A DNA stretch of 64,000 bases from Kitasatospora sp. MAP5-34 (GCF_029894335.1 NZ_JARXZC010000005.1:62001-126000); one strand, 5' to 3'; positions 25,053 to 34,439 are shown, counted from the stretch's first letter. Made by a program: numbers and translations. The notes: a model not told the origin generated them from the sequence alone.

Positions 25053-27562
25053 TGCGCGTCCCGCTTTCCTGGCTGCGTGAGTACGTCGACCTGCCGGCCG
25101 GCGAGACCGGTCGCGACGTGGCGGCCCGGCTGGTCCGCGCCGGTCTCGAGGTCGAGACCGTCGAGCAGCTGAACGCCGACCTCAAGGGCCCGCTGGTCGT
25201 CGGCCAGGTGCTGTCGATCGAGGAGCTGTCCGGCTTCAAGAAGCCGATCCGGCACTGCTTCGTCAACGTCGGCGACGCCAACGGCACCGGCGAGCCGCAG
25301 GAGATCGTCTGCGGCGCGACCAACTTCGCCGTCGGTGACAAGGTCGTCGTGGTCCTCCCGGGCGCCGTCCTGCCCGGCCCGTTCCCGATCGCCGCGCGGC
25401 AGACCTACGGCCAGACCTCGGCCGGCATGATCTGCTCCGCCCGCGAACTGGGCATGGGCGACGATCACAACGGCATCATCGTGCTGGAGTCGCACCACGA
25501 GCCCGGCACCGACGCGATCGAGCTGCTCCAGCTGGTCGACGAGGTGCTCGACATCGCGGTCACCCCCGACCGTGGTTACTGCCTCTCGATGCGCGGCGTC
25601 GCGCGTGAGGCCGCCGCCGCGTACGGGCTGCCGCTGGCCGACCCGGCGCTGCTGGACGTGCCCCCGGCCAACTCGTACGGCTACCCGGTCAAGGTCGCCG
25701 ATCCGGTCGGTTGCGACCGCTTCGTCGCCCGTACGGTCACCGGTGTGAACCCGGCCGCGCAGTCGCCGATCTGGCTGCAGCGCCGGCTGCAGAAGTCGGG
25801 CATCCGCCCGATCTCGCTGACCGTCGACATCACCAACTACGTGATGCTCGAGGTCGGCCAGCCGCTGCACGCGTACGACCGGAACCGGGTCGACGGCCCG
25901 ATCCAGGTCCGCCGCGCGCAGGACGGCGAGACCATCACCACCCTGGACGGCGTGCAGCGCAAGCTGGCCGCCGAGGACCTGGTGATCTGCGACAACACCG
26001 GCCCGATCGGCATCGCCGGTGTGATGGGCGGTGCCTCGACCGAGATCCTCGACGCGGCGGCCGGTCCCGGCACCACCGAGGTGATCATCGAGGCCGCGCA
26101 CTTCGAAGCCGTCACCGTCGCCCGCGCCGCCAAGCGCCACAAGCTGCCCTCCGAGGCGTCCAAGCGCTTCGAGCGCGGCGTCGACCCGGAGGCGGCCCGC
26201 GCCGCCGCCCAGCGCGCGGTGGACCTGCTGGTCCTCATCGCGGGCGGCACCGCCGAGGCCGGGGTCACCGACATCGCGGCCCCGCACCCGCTGCGGACCA
26301 TCGCGATCGACGCGGACCTCCCCGACCGCGTCGCGGGCACCGAGTACGGCCGCGAGACCGTCACCCGGCGCCTGCAGGAGGTCGGCTGCACCGTCGCGGG
26401 CGCCGACATCGCCGGCGCGGACATCCTCCAGGTCACCCCGCCGACCTGGCGGCCCGACCTCACCGACCCGTACGACCTCGCGGAGGAGGTCATCCGCCTG
26501 GAGGGGTACGACAACGTCCCCGCCCGGATGCCCACCGTGCCGCCGGGCCGTGGCCTGACGGAGGCCCAGCGCTTCCACCGCCGGACGGGCGTCGCGCTGG
26601 CCGGTGCCGGCTACGTCGAGGTGAACAACTACCCGTTCGTCGGCGAGGCCGCGCTCGACGCGCTCGGCTTCGAGAAGGACGACGAGCGCCGCCGCACGGT
26701 CAAGCTCGTCAACCCGCTGAGCGACGAGGAGCCCGCGCTGCGCACCACGCTGCTGCCGGGCCTGCTCGGCGCGCTGCGGCGCAACATCGGCCGGGGCAAC
26801 ACCGACCTGGCGATCTTCGAGACCGGCACGGTCTTCCTCCCCAAGGAGGAGCTGAAGGTCGCCCCGCGCCTGCCCGTCGACCGCCGTCCGACGGCGGAGC
26901 AGCTGGCTTCGCTGGACGCCGCGCTGCCGGACCAGCCGCGTCGTGTGGCCGTCGCCCTGGCGGGCGAGCGGCTGCCGTCCGGCTGGTGGGGCAAGGGCGC
27001 GGGCGCGGGTTGGGCGGACGCCGTCGAGGCGGCCCGTACGGTCGCCCGCGCGGCGGGCGTCGAGCTGACGGTCCGTCAGGTCCAGCGTGCCCCTTGGCAC
27101 CCGGGCCGCTGCGCCGAACTGCTGGTCGGCGAGCGGGTCGTCGGGTACGCCGGTGAGCTGCACCCGCGCGTCATCAAGGCGCTGCACCTGCCGGAGCGCA
27201 CCAGCGCGATGGAGCTCGACCTCGACCTGCTGGTCGCCGACGGTACGCAGCGGGTCAGCGGCCCGGCCGTGTCCTCCTACCCGGTGGCCACCCAGGACGT
27301 CGCGCTGATCGTCGACTCCGCCGTCCCGGCCGCCGAGGTGGAGGCCGCGCTGCGTGACGGCGCGGGCGAACTCCTGGAGGCCATCCGGCTGTTCGACGTC
27401 TTCACCGGCGAGCAGGCGGGCGAGGGCAAGAAGTCGCTGGCGTACACCCTGCGCTTCCGCGCGACGGACCGCACGCTGACGGCCGACGAGGCCTCGGCCG
27501 CCCGCGAGACGGCGGTGGCCGCCGCCACTGCCCGTACGGGCGCGGTGCTGCGCGGCGCCTGA
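25052..27562 (+). CDS. pheT: Phenylalanyl-tRNA synthetase beta subunit
   Basis: The 836-residue product has the full bacterial beta-subunit order: an N-terminal EMAP-like tRNA-binding domain ([31 protein letters not shown]), B3/B4 editing domain ([27 protein letters not shown]), B5, the class II-like core ([31 protein letters not shown]) and the C-terminal anticodon-binding FDX-ACB fold ([13 protein letters not shown]). It overlaps pheS by one base and is co-translated with it. Confidence 0.97.
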   Translation: MRVPLSWLREYVDLPAGETGRDVAARLVRAGLEVETVEQLNADLKGPLVVGQVLSIEELSGFKKPIRHCFVNVGDANGTGEPQEIVCGATNFAVGDKVVVVLPGAVLPGPFPIAARQTYGQTSAGMICSARELGMGDDHNGIIVLESHHEPGTDAIELLQLVDEVLDIAVTPDRGYCLSMRGVAREAAAAYGLPLADPALLDVPPANSYGYPVKVADPVGCDRFVARTVTGVNPAAQSPIWLQRRLQKSGIRPISLTVDITNYVMLEVGQPLHAYDRNRVDGPIQVRRAQDGETITTLDGVQRKLAAEDLVICDNTGPIGIAGVMGGASTEILDAAAGPGTTEVIIEAAHFEAVTVARAAKRHKLPSEASKRFERGVDPEAARAAAQRAVDLLVLIAGGTAEAGVTDIAAPHPLRTIAIDADLPDRVAGTEYGRETVTRRLQEVGCTVAGADIAGADILQVTPPTWRPDLTDPYDLAEEVIRLEGYDNVPARMPTVPPGRGLTEAQRFHRRTGVALAGAGYVEVNNYPFVGEAALDALGFEKDDERRRTVKLVNPLSDEEPALRTTLLPGLLGALRRNIGRGNTDLAIFETGTVFLPKEELKVAPRLPVDRRPTAEQLASLDAALPDQPRRVAVALAGERLPSGWWGKGAGAGWADAVEAARTVARAAGVELTVRQVQRAPWHPGRCAELLVGERVVGYAGELHPRVIKALHLPERTSAMELDLDLLVADGTQRVSGPAVSSYPVATQDVALIVDSAVPAAEVEAALRDGAGELLEAIRLFDVFTGEQAGEGKKSLAYTLRFRATDRTLTADEASAARETAVAAATARTGAVLRGA

Positions 27563-27679
27563 GGCGCGCTGTTCTGCTGAAGTACCTGTCTGTGGGGCCC
27601 TGTTCCGGATTCGTCCGGGGCGGGGCCCTTCGGCTTCGGTAGACAGCTCCGAGTATTGGACCAGTCTCCCCCTGGGCGG

Positions 27680-28918
27680 TCACCCAGGTGTTTCGTCGGA
27701 GCTGGTTTCGTCGGAACGGGTTTCGCCGAGCTGGTTGCGCCGGGCGATCAGGTAGGCGTGTTCTGTCCGGTTGTCGGTGAGCCGGGCTGCGGCGTCGAAG
27801 GCTTGCTGGGCCTCGCCGGTTCGCCCGAGGCGGGCGAGGAGGTCGCCGCGGATTGCGTGGAAGAGGTGGAAGGTTCCGAGGTCCAGGTCGTCCACCAGCC
27901 GAAGTGCCGCTGCGGGGCCATCGATCTCGGCGACGGCGACCGCGCGGTTGAGTGTGACCATCGGGCTGGGGTCGAGTCGCGCGAGTTGGTCGTAGAGCGC
28001 GAGGATCTGCGTCCAGTCGGTGACCGGGTCGGTGTGCACGGCGTTTATCGCGGCGAGCAACTGGTAGCGGCCGGGCTGGTTTCGGCGCAGGCAGGTGCGG
28101 ACGATCGCTCTCCCCTGGGCGATCAAGTCGGCGTCCCACCGGGAGCGGTCCTGGTCGGCGAGCCGCACCAGAGCGCCGTCGGCGTCGGTGCGCGCGGGGC
28201 GGCGCGCCTCGGTCAGCAGCATCAGCCCGAGCAGTCCCGCCGCCTCCGGCTCGTCGGGCATCAGCTCGACCAGCAGGCGGGCCAGTCGGATCGCTTCGAT
28301 GCACAGTTCGCCCCGGACGAGTTCTGCGCCGAAGGTGGCGACGTAGCCCTCGTTGAAGATCAGGTAGAGCACCGCGAGGACCGCGTCGAGGCGTTCGGGC
28401 AGCTCGGCCTCGTACGGCACCCGGTAGGGGATGCGTGCGTCGCGGATCTTCGCCTTCGCCCGCACGAGCCGCTGGGCCATCGTGGCTTCGGGCACGAGGA
28501 AGGCGTGGGCGATCTCGGGTGTGGTGAGCCCGCCGAGCAGGCGCAGGGTGAGCGCCACTTGAGCGGGGCGGGCCAAGGCCGGGTGGCAGCAGGTGAACAC
28601 GAGCCGCAGACGGTCGTCCGGCACGGCACCCTCGTCGACGGATTCGGCCGGTGTGCTGATGAGTGCGGCCTCGGCGTGCTTGTGCGCGCGGACGGCTTCG
28701 CGGCGCAGGTGGTCGATGGCGCGGTTGCGGGCAGCGGTGATGATCCAGCCGGCCGGGCTGGGCGGGGGGCCGTCGACCGGCCACTTGACCAGCGCGGTCG
28801 CGAAGGCGTCGGCGACCGCGTCTTCGGCCAGGTCGATGTCGCCGAGCCCGCGCACGAGTACGGCGACGGCTCTGCCGTACTCGGCGCGGAAGACGGCTGC
28901 GATCTCCTGCGGCGTCAT
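27680..28918 (-). CDS. ECF42-type RNA polymerase sigma factor with C-terminal TPR-like extension
   Basis: The 412-residue product has sigma2 ([61 protein letters not shown]), sigma4 ([40 protein letters not shown]) and about 200 further residues ([20 protein letters not shown]..., repeats near the end). This size and extension define the ECF42 group. ECF42 genes are found beside DGPF/YCII genes, as here, and lack a classical anti-sigma; the extension is thought to control activity. It is third in the RibD-like/YCII/sigma unit. The start is ATG 28918; a TTG overlapping the YCII stop is possible. Confidence 0.9.
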   Translation of the reverse strand: MTPQEIAAVFRAEYGRAVAVLVRGLGDIDLAEDAVADAFATALVKWPVDGPPPSPAGWIITAARNRAIDHLRREAVRAHKHAEAALISTPAESVDEGAVPDDRLRLVFTCCHPALARPAQVALTLRLLGGLTTPEIAHAFLVPEATMAQRLVRAKAKIRDARIPYRVPYEAELPERLDAVLAVLYLIFNEGYVATFGAELVRGELCIEAIRLARLLVELMPDEPEAAGLLGLMLLTEARRPARTDADGALVRLADQDRSRWDADLIAQGRAIVRTCLRRNQPGRYQLLAAINAVHTDPVTDWTQILALYDQLARLDPSPMVTLNRAVAVAEIDGPAAALRLVDDLDLGTFHLFHAIRGDLLARLGRTGEAQQAFDAAARLTDNRTEHAYLIARRNQLGETRSDETSSDETPG

Positions 28919-28929
28919 CGGGGTGGGTC

Positions 28930-29274
28930 TCAAAAGGGTTCGACGTCCTGGAACGGGCGGACCTCGATCGGCAGCGTCGTGGCGGCTGCCGCCTTGCGGC
29001 CCCAGGAGAGCGCCGCGTCCAGGTCGGGCGCGGTGATCACCCAGATACCGCCGATGCACTCCTTGCCCTCGACGTACGGACCGTCGGTGATCAGGCCGTC
29101 GGCCCGTACCACGGTGGCGGTGCCGGGCGCGTGCAGGCCGCCGGTGAATACCCACGAGCCGCTCTCGCGCAGTTCCTCGTTCAGCCGGTGCAGGTCGGCC
29201 GTGATCCGGGCCAGGGTCTCGGTGTCGGGCGGCGTGCCGTCCGGCTGGTAGATCGAGAGCAGGTACTGCGGCAC
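28930..29274 (-). CDS. YCII/DGPF-family protein
   Basis: The 114-residue product [16 protein letters not shown]... contains the [19 protein letters not shown] core (the DGPF motif in variant form) and a C-terminal strand with VRPFQDV. GTG 29274 is preceded by GGGAGAG at the right distance, which favours it over the ATG 15 bases upstream. DGPF proteins are partners of ECF42 sigma factors; enzymatic activity has not been shown. It lies between the RibD-like and sigma genes on the same strand. Confidence 0.85.
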   Translation of the reverse strand: MPQYLLSIYQPDGTPPDTETLARITADLHRLNEELRESGSWVFTGGLHAPGTATVVRADGLITDGPYVEGKECIGGIWVITAPDLDAALSWGRKAAAATTLPIEVRPFQDVEPF

Positions 29275-29284
29275 GGGTCTCTCC

Positions 29285-29318
29285 CTCATCGGCGGGTGTA
29301 GCTCATCGGCGGGTGTAG
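29285..29318. repeat. 17-bp tandem duplication at the RibD-like stop codon
   Basis: CTCATCGGCGGGTGTAG is present twice (29285-29301, 29302-29318). It duplicates the last codons and stop of the RibD-like gene, so the second copy is untranslated spacer before the YCII ribosome site. Confidence 0.85.
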
Positions 29319-29887
29319 CGGGCGATGATCACGCCCTTGGGGGTGGTGACGGAGTCGGTGAGCTCGAACTCGGTCAGCGGCGCGGGACCCTCGAAGAGGC
29401 GCGTGCCGCTGCCCAGGGTCAGCGGGTGGATCAGCAGCTGGTAGTGGTCGATCAGGCCGGCGGCGTGCAGGGCATGGATCAGCGAGGCACTGCCGATGAT
29501 CGACAGGTCGTTGCCGGGGGTGCCCTTGAGGTCGGCCACCGTCTCGGCGGCCTCCCCACTCAGCAGGATCGAGTTCTGCCAGGCGTCGGTGTCCTTGAGG
29601 GTCCTGGACACGACGTACTTCGTGGCCGCGTTCATGTGCGTGGTGAACGGGTTGCCGTCGGTCGCTCCCGCCCACGCGCCGATGAAGTCCTGCCAGGTCC
29701 GGTGGCCGAAGAGCATGTCGCTGGGCTTGGACATGCTCTTGCCCATCTCCTGGCCCATGACCTGGTCGTTGTACTGCCCGCCCCAGCCTCCATGGGTGAA
29801 TCCACCTCGGGTGTCCTCGTCCGGGCGGCCGAGGCCCTGGACAACTCCATCGAGGGTGACCGACATCGTCGCCGTGATCGACCGCAT
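29303..29887 (-). CDS. Dihydrofolate-reductase-like RibD C-terminal family protein
   Basis: The 194-residue product has MRSITATMSVTLDGVVQ at the N-terminus and later DMLFGHRTWQDFIGAW, KYVVSRTLKDTDAWQNS, NDLSIIGSASLIHALHAAGLIDHYQLLIHPLTLGSGTRLFEG. These are hallmarks of the RibD_C/DHFR-like family, NADPH-binding reductases of mostly unknown substrate. AGGAG lies 6 bases before ATG 29887. It heads an operon with YCII and ECF42 sigma genes, a common trio. Confidence 0.88.
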   Translation of the reverse strand: MRSITATMSVTLDGVVQGLGRPDEDTRGGFTHGGWGGQYNDQVMGQEMGKSMSKPSDMLFGHRTWQDFIGAWAGATDGNPFTTHMNAATKYVVSRTLKDTDAWQNSILLSGEAAETVADLKGTPGNDLSIIGSASLIHALHAAGLIDHYQLLIHPLTLGSGTRLFEGPAPLTEFELTDSVTTPKGVIIARYTRR

Positions 29888-30094
29888 GATCTGCTCCTTG
29901 CCTGTGCGGACCGCTCTTCCGCGGCCCGGCTCACCCTCTACACGAACAGCGCCCGGCGAAATCGACAATTGCCATGGAACCAATGTCCCACCCAAGCCGC
30001 CTGGGGTTCGCCCGGCCTCCCTCGGTGATCGACGGGGCAGGGCCTGGTGAACAATCCGATCGACGTGGCATGGCAGCGGTGGGATGCTCGCCCG

Positions 30095-30640
30095 ATGCTG
30101 CTAGAGACCGCCCGACTCCGCTTGCGCCGCTTCCAGCCGGAGGACGCGCCCGTTCTTGCCGCATACCGCTCGGATCCGGCGGTCGCCCGCTACCAGGGCT
30201 GGACGGCGCCGGTGCCGCCGGAGTCCGCCGCCGCTCTCGTCCGGGAGTTCGCCGATGGTGATCCAGGGCAGCCCGGGTGGTTCCAGTACGCGATCGAGCT
30301 GAAGGCCGACGGCTGCCTGGTGGGTGATCTGGGCGTGAATCTCGATGAGAACCGGATGCAGGCCGAGTTGGGGTTCACGCTGGCTGCGGGGCGGCAGGGG
30401 TGCGGGTATGCCACCGAGGCGGCGCGCGCCGTGCTGCGGGACCTGTTCGAGCTGCGCGGCCTGCACCGGGTGTCCGCCGAGTGCGACGCCCGCAACGTGG
30501 ACTCCGTACGGCTCCTGAAGCGGGTGGGTTTCCAGCAGGAGGGGCACCGGCCAGCGAACACCTGGATCAAGGGCGAGTGGACCGATGATCTACTGTTCGG
30601 CCTGCTCGCCGAGCGGTGGGGCCAACTCGCTACCCCGTAA
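30095..30640 (+). CDS. GNAT-family N-acetyltransferase (RimJ/RimL type)
   Basis: The 181-residue product starts MLLETARLRLRRFQPED, the usual RimJ-like opening. The acetyl-CoA motif A is ELGFTLAAGRQGCGYATEAARAVLRDLFE (R/Q-x-x-G-x-G/A as Q-G-C-G-Y-A) and motif B is VSAECDARNVDSVRLLKRVGFQQEGHRPAN. The ATG at 30095 is preferred over the GTG at 30047 because family members start here. Such proteins acetylate N-termini or small amines. The target is unknown. Confidence 0.85.
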   Translation: MLLETARLRLRRFQPEDAPVLAAYRSDPAVARYQGWTAPVPPESAAALVREFADGDPGQPGWFQYAIELKADGCLVGDLGVNLDENRMQAELGFTLAAGRQGCGYATEAARAVLRDLFELRGLHRVSAECDARNVDSVRLLKRVGFQQEGHRPANTWIKGEWTDDLLFGLLAERWGQLATP

Positions 30641-30710
30641 GGCTCGCTCGTAACGCTCAACATGCACGGGTCAAGGCTCTTGCGGCGGGAGGGCATGGGC
30701 GCTTCAATCA

Positions 30711-30729
30711 GTTAGGAAGGTTTCCTAAC
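30711..30729. promoter_or_regulatory. Palindromic operator upstream of chitosanase (CsnR-site candidate)
   Basis: GTTAGGAAGGTTTCCTAAC is a 19-base dyad with 8-bp arms, 49 bp before the chitosanase ATG. In Streptomyces lividans the chitosanase gene csnA is repressed by the ROK-family protein CsnR through a palindrome in this position. I recall a sequence of this type but could not compare it directly. No csnR gene is in the window. Confidence 0.7.
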
Positions 30730-30777
30730 TCCTTTCAAGGGCACCCCCCGTGCCCATGACGGCAGATGGAGCGCCAT

Positions 30778-31614
30778 ATGTACTCGCAGACCCGTACCGC
30801 ACGCCTCGCTCTCGCAGTCGTGCTCGCCGCGATTCCCGCCTCCCTCGCGACGGCCGGTATCGGCCACGCCGCGACCCCCATCGCCGCCGGCATCCGGGCG
30901 GGCGTCGGACTCGACGACGCCCACAAGAAGGAGATCGCGATGGAGCTCGTCTCCAGCGCCGAGAACTCCTCGCTCGACTGGAAGGCGCAGTACAAGTACA
31001 TCGAGGACATCGGTGACGGCCGGGGCTACACCGCCGGCATCATCGGCTTCTGCTCCGGCACCGGCGACATGCTCGACCTCGTCCAGCACTACACGGACCT
31101 CAAGCCCGGCAACATCCTCGCCAAGTACCTGCCGGCGCTGCAGAAGGTCAACGGCAGCGCCTCGCACGCCGGCCTCGGCACCCCGTTCGTCAAGGACTGG
31201 GCGACCGCCGCCAAGGACACCGTCTTCCAGGCGGCGCAGAACGACGAGCGCGACCGCGTCTACTTCAACCCGTCCGTCAACCAGGCCAAGGCCGACGGCC
31301 TGCGCACGCTCGGCCAGTTCATCTACTACGACGCCATCGTGATGCACGGCCCGGGCAACGACCCGACCAGCTTCGGCGGCATCCGCAAGACGGCGATGAA
31401 GCACGCCAAGACCCCCGCCCAGGGCGGCAACGAGACCACCTACCTGAACGCCTTCCTGGACGCTCGCAAGGCTGCCATGCTCACCGAGGCCGCCCATGAC
31501 GACACCAGCCGCGTCGACACCGAGCAGCGCCTCTTCGTGAAGGCCGGGAACCTCGACCTCAACCCGCCGCTCAAGTGGAAGACCTACGGCGACAGTTACA
31601 GCATCAACAGCTGA
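30778..31614 (+). CDS. csn: Secreted GH46 chitosanase
   Basis: The 278-residue product has a signal peptide (MYSQTRTARLALAVVLAAIP, cleavage near GHA-ATP, about 34) and a GH46 domain. LVSSAENSSLDWKAQYKYIE holds the catalytic Glu of the SSAENSS motif, and DIGDGRGYTAGIIGFCSGTGDM holds the second acid Asp. The C-terminal KWKTYGDSYSINS is the family end. It hydrolyses chitosan outside the cell. ATG 30778 has GGAG seven bases upstream; ATG 30766 lacks one. A terminator follows at 31634. A relic of the same 3' end recurs at 34562. Confidence 0.95.
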   Translation: MYSQTRTARLALAVVLAAIPASLATAGIGHAATPIAAGIRAGVGLDDAHKKEIAMELVSSAENSSLDWKAQYKYIEDIGDGRGYTAGIIGFCSGTGDMLDLVQHYTDLKPGNILAKYLPALQKVNGSASHAGLGTPFVKDWATAAKDTVFQAAQNDERDRVYFNPSVNQAKADGLRTLGQFIYYDAIVMHGPGNDPTSFGGIRKTAMKHAKTPAQGGNETTYLNAFLDARKAAMLTEAAHDDTSRVDTEQRLFVKAGNLDLNPPLKWKTYGDSYSINS

Positions 31615-31633
31615 GTCGTCGTCATGATCTGCC

Positions 31634-31665
31634 GACGGGGTCCCCGGCTCGCCGGGGGCCCCGTC
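31634..31665 (+). terminator. Chitosanase terminator hairpin
   Basis: GACGGGGTCCCCGGC (31634-31648) pairs with GCCGGGGGCCCCGTC (31651-31665) with one mismatch and a tiny loop, 20 bases after the csn stop. Confidence 0.85.
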
Positions 31666-31932
31666 GGGCTTGGCGCCGCTGTTGCCGGTGGCCGGCTGGT
31701 GGGGGATCTCGGTCCAGACCGACTCGCTCCTGTAGGTCTTCCGATGTCCGTACCGGTCGCCATGGTTGAGCACGTTCAGGATCGCGATGGTGAGTGCGCT
31801 GTCGTTCACGGGCCCGATCGCGACCGTCACCCGGTGACCGTGGCCGGCTGCACGTGTGATCAGGGCCTGGTTCCCGGTCAGCCACTCCAGTGCGGTGGCG
31901 ATCCGCCGGACCTTGGCCGGTGGCCGCCTCAT
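31636..31932 (-). pseudogene. Truncated gene of unknown function (no natural stop)
   Basis: ATG 31932 overlaps the preceding small gene's stop (ATGA) and opens MRRPPAKVRRIATALEWLTG, then HRVTVAIGPVNDSALTIAIL and NVLNHGDRYGHRKTYRSESV, with normal GC3 bias. No stop occurs before the chitosanase terminator. The frame runs on antisense through csn for hundreds of codons, where codon bias is lost after about 31636. The 3' end of the gene has therefore been replaced at the csn junction. About 95 residues of real sequence remain. The family was not recognised. Confidence 0.6.
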
Positions 31933-32135
31933 CCGCGCGACGCCTGCCAGTCGTGGAGCCCGCCCGGAGCGTCGTCCGGCGGAATCAGCTCGCCGACCCG
32001 CAGGGCCTGCTCCCGCCCGCCGCGAAGCGGCCGGACGTACACATGACCCTCGCGAAAGTCCATCACCGTGACGGGGTCCCCGGTGGACCGCAGGTACGCG
32101 GTCTGCCCCGGCCGGGGCTCCCACCCGCCGCTCAC
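31929..32135 (-). CDS. Small hypothetical protein (68 aa)
   Basis: GTG 32135 opens MSGGWEPRPGQTAYLRSTGD followed by PVTVMDFREGHVYVRPL and ends DWQASRG. GGAG lies about 9 bases upstream. The GTG overlaps the preceding stop (GTGA) and its own stop overlaps the next ATG (ATGA), so it is locked into a small-gene operon. The fold looks like a short beta barrel (alternating strands with Gly turns). No family was recognised. Confidence 0.65.
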   Translation of the reverse strand: MSGGWEPRPGQTAYLRSTGDPVTVMDFREGHVYVRPLRGGREQALRVGELIPPDDAPGGLHDWQASRG

Positions 32136-32395
32136 CGAGGAATCTCCACCCGGACAGCGTGCGACCGTCCCGCCATCGCGAACGACAGCACCAGGCACCT
32201 GTCCCGCTCCAGGAACGTCCTCACCCGTTCCTCGGCACCGGCCGTGTCGAAGAAGTACCGGTACGCCTCGAACTGCGTCCACCCGAGCGGCAGCACCCGC
32301 AGCGACTCCCACAGGGCCGCGACGGCGTCCCCCAGATTCCTGAACTCCGCCGGGGCCATGACGCCTTCGATCTCCACGACGACTCCGCTGGTCAT
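32132..32395 (-). CDS. Small hypothetical protein (87 aa)
   Basis: ATG 32395 (MTSGVVVEIEGVMAPAEF..., ending RSHAVRVEIPR) is preceded by GAGGGGG at 7 bases. The sequence alternates strands and helices (LGDAVAALWESLRVLPLGWT, ERVRTFLERDRCLVLSF). Both ends overlap neighbours by four bases. It is the second gene of the 32544-to-31636 operon. No family was recognised. Confidence 0.7.
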   Translation of the reverse strand: MTSGVVVEIEGVMAPAEFRNLGDAVAALWESLRVLPLGWTQFEAYRYFFDTAGAEERVRTFLERDRCLVLSFAMAGRSHAVRVEIPR

Positions 32396-32544
32396 GCCGA
32401 CACCCCCTCGGCGAGCGCAGCGGCCAAGGCCGCCGGGTACGGGGTGCTCCAGAGCCCGCCAAGGTGCGATGGTGGCTCCTTCGGCCCGCAGCACCAGCAG
32501 GCCCGGGCGTGGACCTGTTCCTTCGTCAGCTTCCTGTACTCCAC
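32392..32544 (-). CDS. Small Cys-containing protein (50 aa)
   Basis: GTG 32544 encodes MEYRKLTKEQVHARACWCCG, then PKEPPSHLGGLWSTPYPAAL, and ends AEGVSA. GGAGG lies about 7 bases upstream, and the stop overlaps the next ATG (ATGA). The CWCCG cluster may bind a metal, but only one such cluster exists, so a full zinc ribbon is unlikely unless dimeric. It is the first gene of a four-gene operon running to the csn junction. Confidence 0.65.
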   Translation of the reverse strand: MEYRKLTKEQVHARACWCCGPKEPPSHLGGLWSTPYPAALAAALAEGVSA

Positions 32545-32801
32545 TACACGGCCTCCGCCTCGCACGATCGCCCTTCAGGGGCTTGGAACGGCGTTCGGAC
32601 TTGGCGGTTTGACCGCCACTCCACGAGATTTCGCTGGTCGGAGACACCACGAAGGGGAGCCCTCCATCTCTGCGACCTTCCGCCGCTTTCGGTAGCCATG
32701 AAGCTACTCGCAGTGTTTCTGCGGGTCAAGAAGTTCTGCTAGTCGCAGCTTTTCAGCGAGTCGTGCGACACTGGGTCCCAGCCTGGTAGAGGAGCTTTCT
32801 C
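32545..32801. promoter_or_regulatory. Divergent intergenic region with promoters for two small operons
   Basis: The region is less GC-rich than average (about 32680-32790, for example AGAAGTTCTGCTAGTCGCAG). It drives the leftward small-gene operon and the rightward ABM/XRE pair. GAGGAG before 32802 is the ribosome site. No convincing -35/-10 pair was assigned. Confidence 0.4.
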
Positions 32802-33128
32802 ATGGGATTTGGCCTTGTAGTGCGCTTCACTGCTCACGACGTGGCGTCGGCGCGCGCCTTCGACGAGCTCGCGGAGGAGGTATTGGAGGGCATCCGGGCG
32901 CTGGAGCCCGGAACCCTCTTGTACGTCAACCACGCGGTGGTTGATGAGCCGACCGTCCGGGTCTTCTACGAGCTCTATGCAGACCGTGACGCCTTCGAGG
33001 TGCACGAGCAGCAGGCGCACGTGCGCCGCTTCCTGGCGGAGCGCGCGCAGTACCTCGAGTCGTTCGAGGTCACCTTCCTCAACGAGCTGGCAGGTAAAGG
33101 CACTTCCGCTGACGAAGGGTCCCGATGA
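32802..33128 (+). CDS. ABM-family (YgiN-like) monooxygenase
   Basis: The 108-residue product is a single ferredoxin-like antibiotic-biosynthesis-monooxygenase domain: MGFGLVVRFTAHD, EVLEGIRALEPGTLLYVNHA, VRVFYELYADRDAFEVHEQQ, HVRRFLAERAQYLESF. Family members dimerise and oxidise quinols or degrade haem. The exact substrate is unknown. GAGGAG precedes the ATG. The stop overlaps the next ATG (ATGA), linking it to an XRE regulator. Confidence 0.82.
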   Translation: MGFGLVVRFTAHDVASARAFDELAEEVLEGIRALEPGTLLYVNHAVVDEPTVRVFYELYADRDAFEVHEQQAHVRRFLAERAQYLESFEVTFLNELAGKGTSADEGSR

Positions 33129-34363
33129 CCTCGGAGGAGCGGCGTGCCTTCGGAGCCCGGGTCGCACAGCTCCGGAAGCAGCGCGGGATGAAGCAGGACG
33201 AGCTGGCCGTAGCCATCAACCGTACGGCGAGCTGGGTCTCGCAGGTGGAGCGCGGTGTTCAACCTGTCGTGCGGCTCGACGTACTCCAGCTCCTGGCTGA
33301 CGGACTCGGCGTCTCGGTACAAGTACTCCATCCCGACGCTCCGCAGCCCGCGCCGCCTGCCCCTCCGGCAGCGGAAGAACCGAACGATCTGGACGGAACT
33401 CGGCTGCTGATCTCGGGGCATCCGGCCTTGGACGTGCTGCTCATTGAGCAATCGGCATCCGAGGCGCCTTCTTTGGCAGAGTTCAGCATCGCCGTTGATG
33501 AAGTCTGGGCGCTGACGCACGCTGCTCGGTTCTCCGAGCTCAACACTGCTCTCGGCCGTCTCCTGCCCCGACTTGAGCGGGCAGCACGGACCGCAGCCCT
33601 AGGCAGCCGGCCGGCGGTTCAGGTCCTGCTCAGCCAGACCTACCAGGCGCTGGCCGCTGCGTTCGTACGCCAGGACGAAGCCGATGCAGCGTGGGTCGCA
33701 GCCGACCGGGCCATCCGGGCTGCCGAACAGTCCGCCCGACCGCTGCTCGTCTTCGCAGGCATCTACCGCCTGGCGCAGGCGTTCCTGCGCCTCAAGCATC
33801 TCGACCAGGCCGACCACGTTGCCAGCAGCGCCGTAGCCGTCCTGAAGAAGTACACCTCCACGGGGGAACCTGAGCCGGAAGCAATCTCGGTTCTCGGCTC
33901 GCTGCACCTCATACTGGCGTTCGTTGCGGCTCGCGGCGGACAACGGGACCGGGCGCGGGACGAACTGAGCAAGGCGCGCACGGTGGCGGCACAGCTCGGC
34001 ACGGACCGAAATGACTTCAACCTGGAGTTTGGGCCGACCAACGTTGAGATTCAGGCAGTCTCAACTGCGGTTGATCTGGGCGACGCCGGTGAGGCGCTGG
34101 ACCTTGGCCAACGCATCGACGCCGGGCGACTCTCGCCGGAGCGCAGGTCACGACTGCTGATGGACCTGGGCAGGGCCCACGCTCAGCGTCGGCATCCGGG
34201 GGAAGCTCTGGAGTTCCTGCTGAGAGCAGAAGAGTTGGCACCCGAGACGGTCCGTACTCACGTGGCGGCCCGAGCGGTCATCCGCGAGCTCGCACTCCTT
34301 GCCGGCCGCAGTGCGTCACCCGAGCTGCTGGGGCTGGCAGAGCGCGTCGGCGCCCTGGAGTAG
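33125..34363 (+). CDS. XRE-family regulator with TPR-like sensor domain
   Basis: The 412-residue product has an N-terminal HTH_3 (ARVAQLRKQRGMKQDELAVA, INRTASWVSQVERGVQPV; residues about 11-65) and a Pro/Ala linker. About 320 helical residues with TPR-like repeats follow (QTYQALAAAFVRQDEADAAW, AEQSARPLLVFAGIYRLAQA). This architecture resembles peptide- or partner-sensing regulators of the Rgg/PlcR type and many actinomycete XRE proteins. It is coupled to the ABM gene by a 4-base overlap. GC3 is slightly lower than the core genes, consistent with transfer. Confidence 0.85.
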   Translation: MTSEERRAFGARVAQLRKQRGMKQDELAVAINRTASWVSQVERGVQPVVRLDVLQLLADGLGVSVQVLHPDAPQPAPPAPPAAEEPNDLDGTRLLISGHPALDVLLIEQSASEAPSLAEFSIAVDEVWALTHAARFSELNTALGRLLPRLERAARTAALGSRPAVQVLLSQTYQALAAAFVRQDEADAAWVAADRAIRAAEQSARPLLVFAGIYRLAQAFLRLKHLDQADHVASSAVAVLKKYTSTGEPEPEAISVLGSLHLILAFVAARGGQRDRARDELSKARTVAAQLGTDRNDFNLEFGPTNVEIQAVSTAVDLGDAGEALDLGQRIDAGRLSPERRSRLLMDLGRAHAQRRHPGEALEFLLRAEELAPETVRTHVAARAVIRELALLAGRSASPELLGLAERVGALE

Positions 34364-34439
34364 TCGCCTCCGGGCTCCAATGGGCGACCCGCTCGAAGAA
34401 GCCGACAGCTGGGTTGGCGACACCCACTCCGGAGACGTG

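Noticed and set aside
30712..32124. 470-codon leftward frame through the chitosanase
   Set aside because: Only its first about 95 codons have coding character (the truncated gene at 31636-31932); the rest is antisense to csn.
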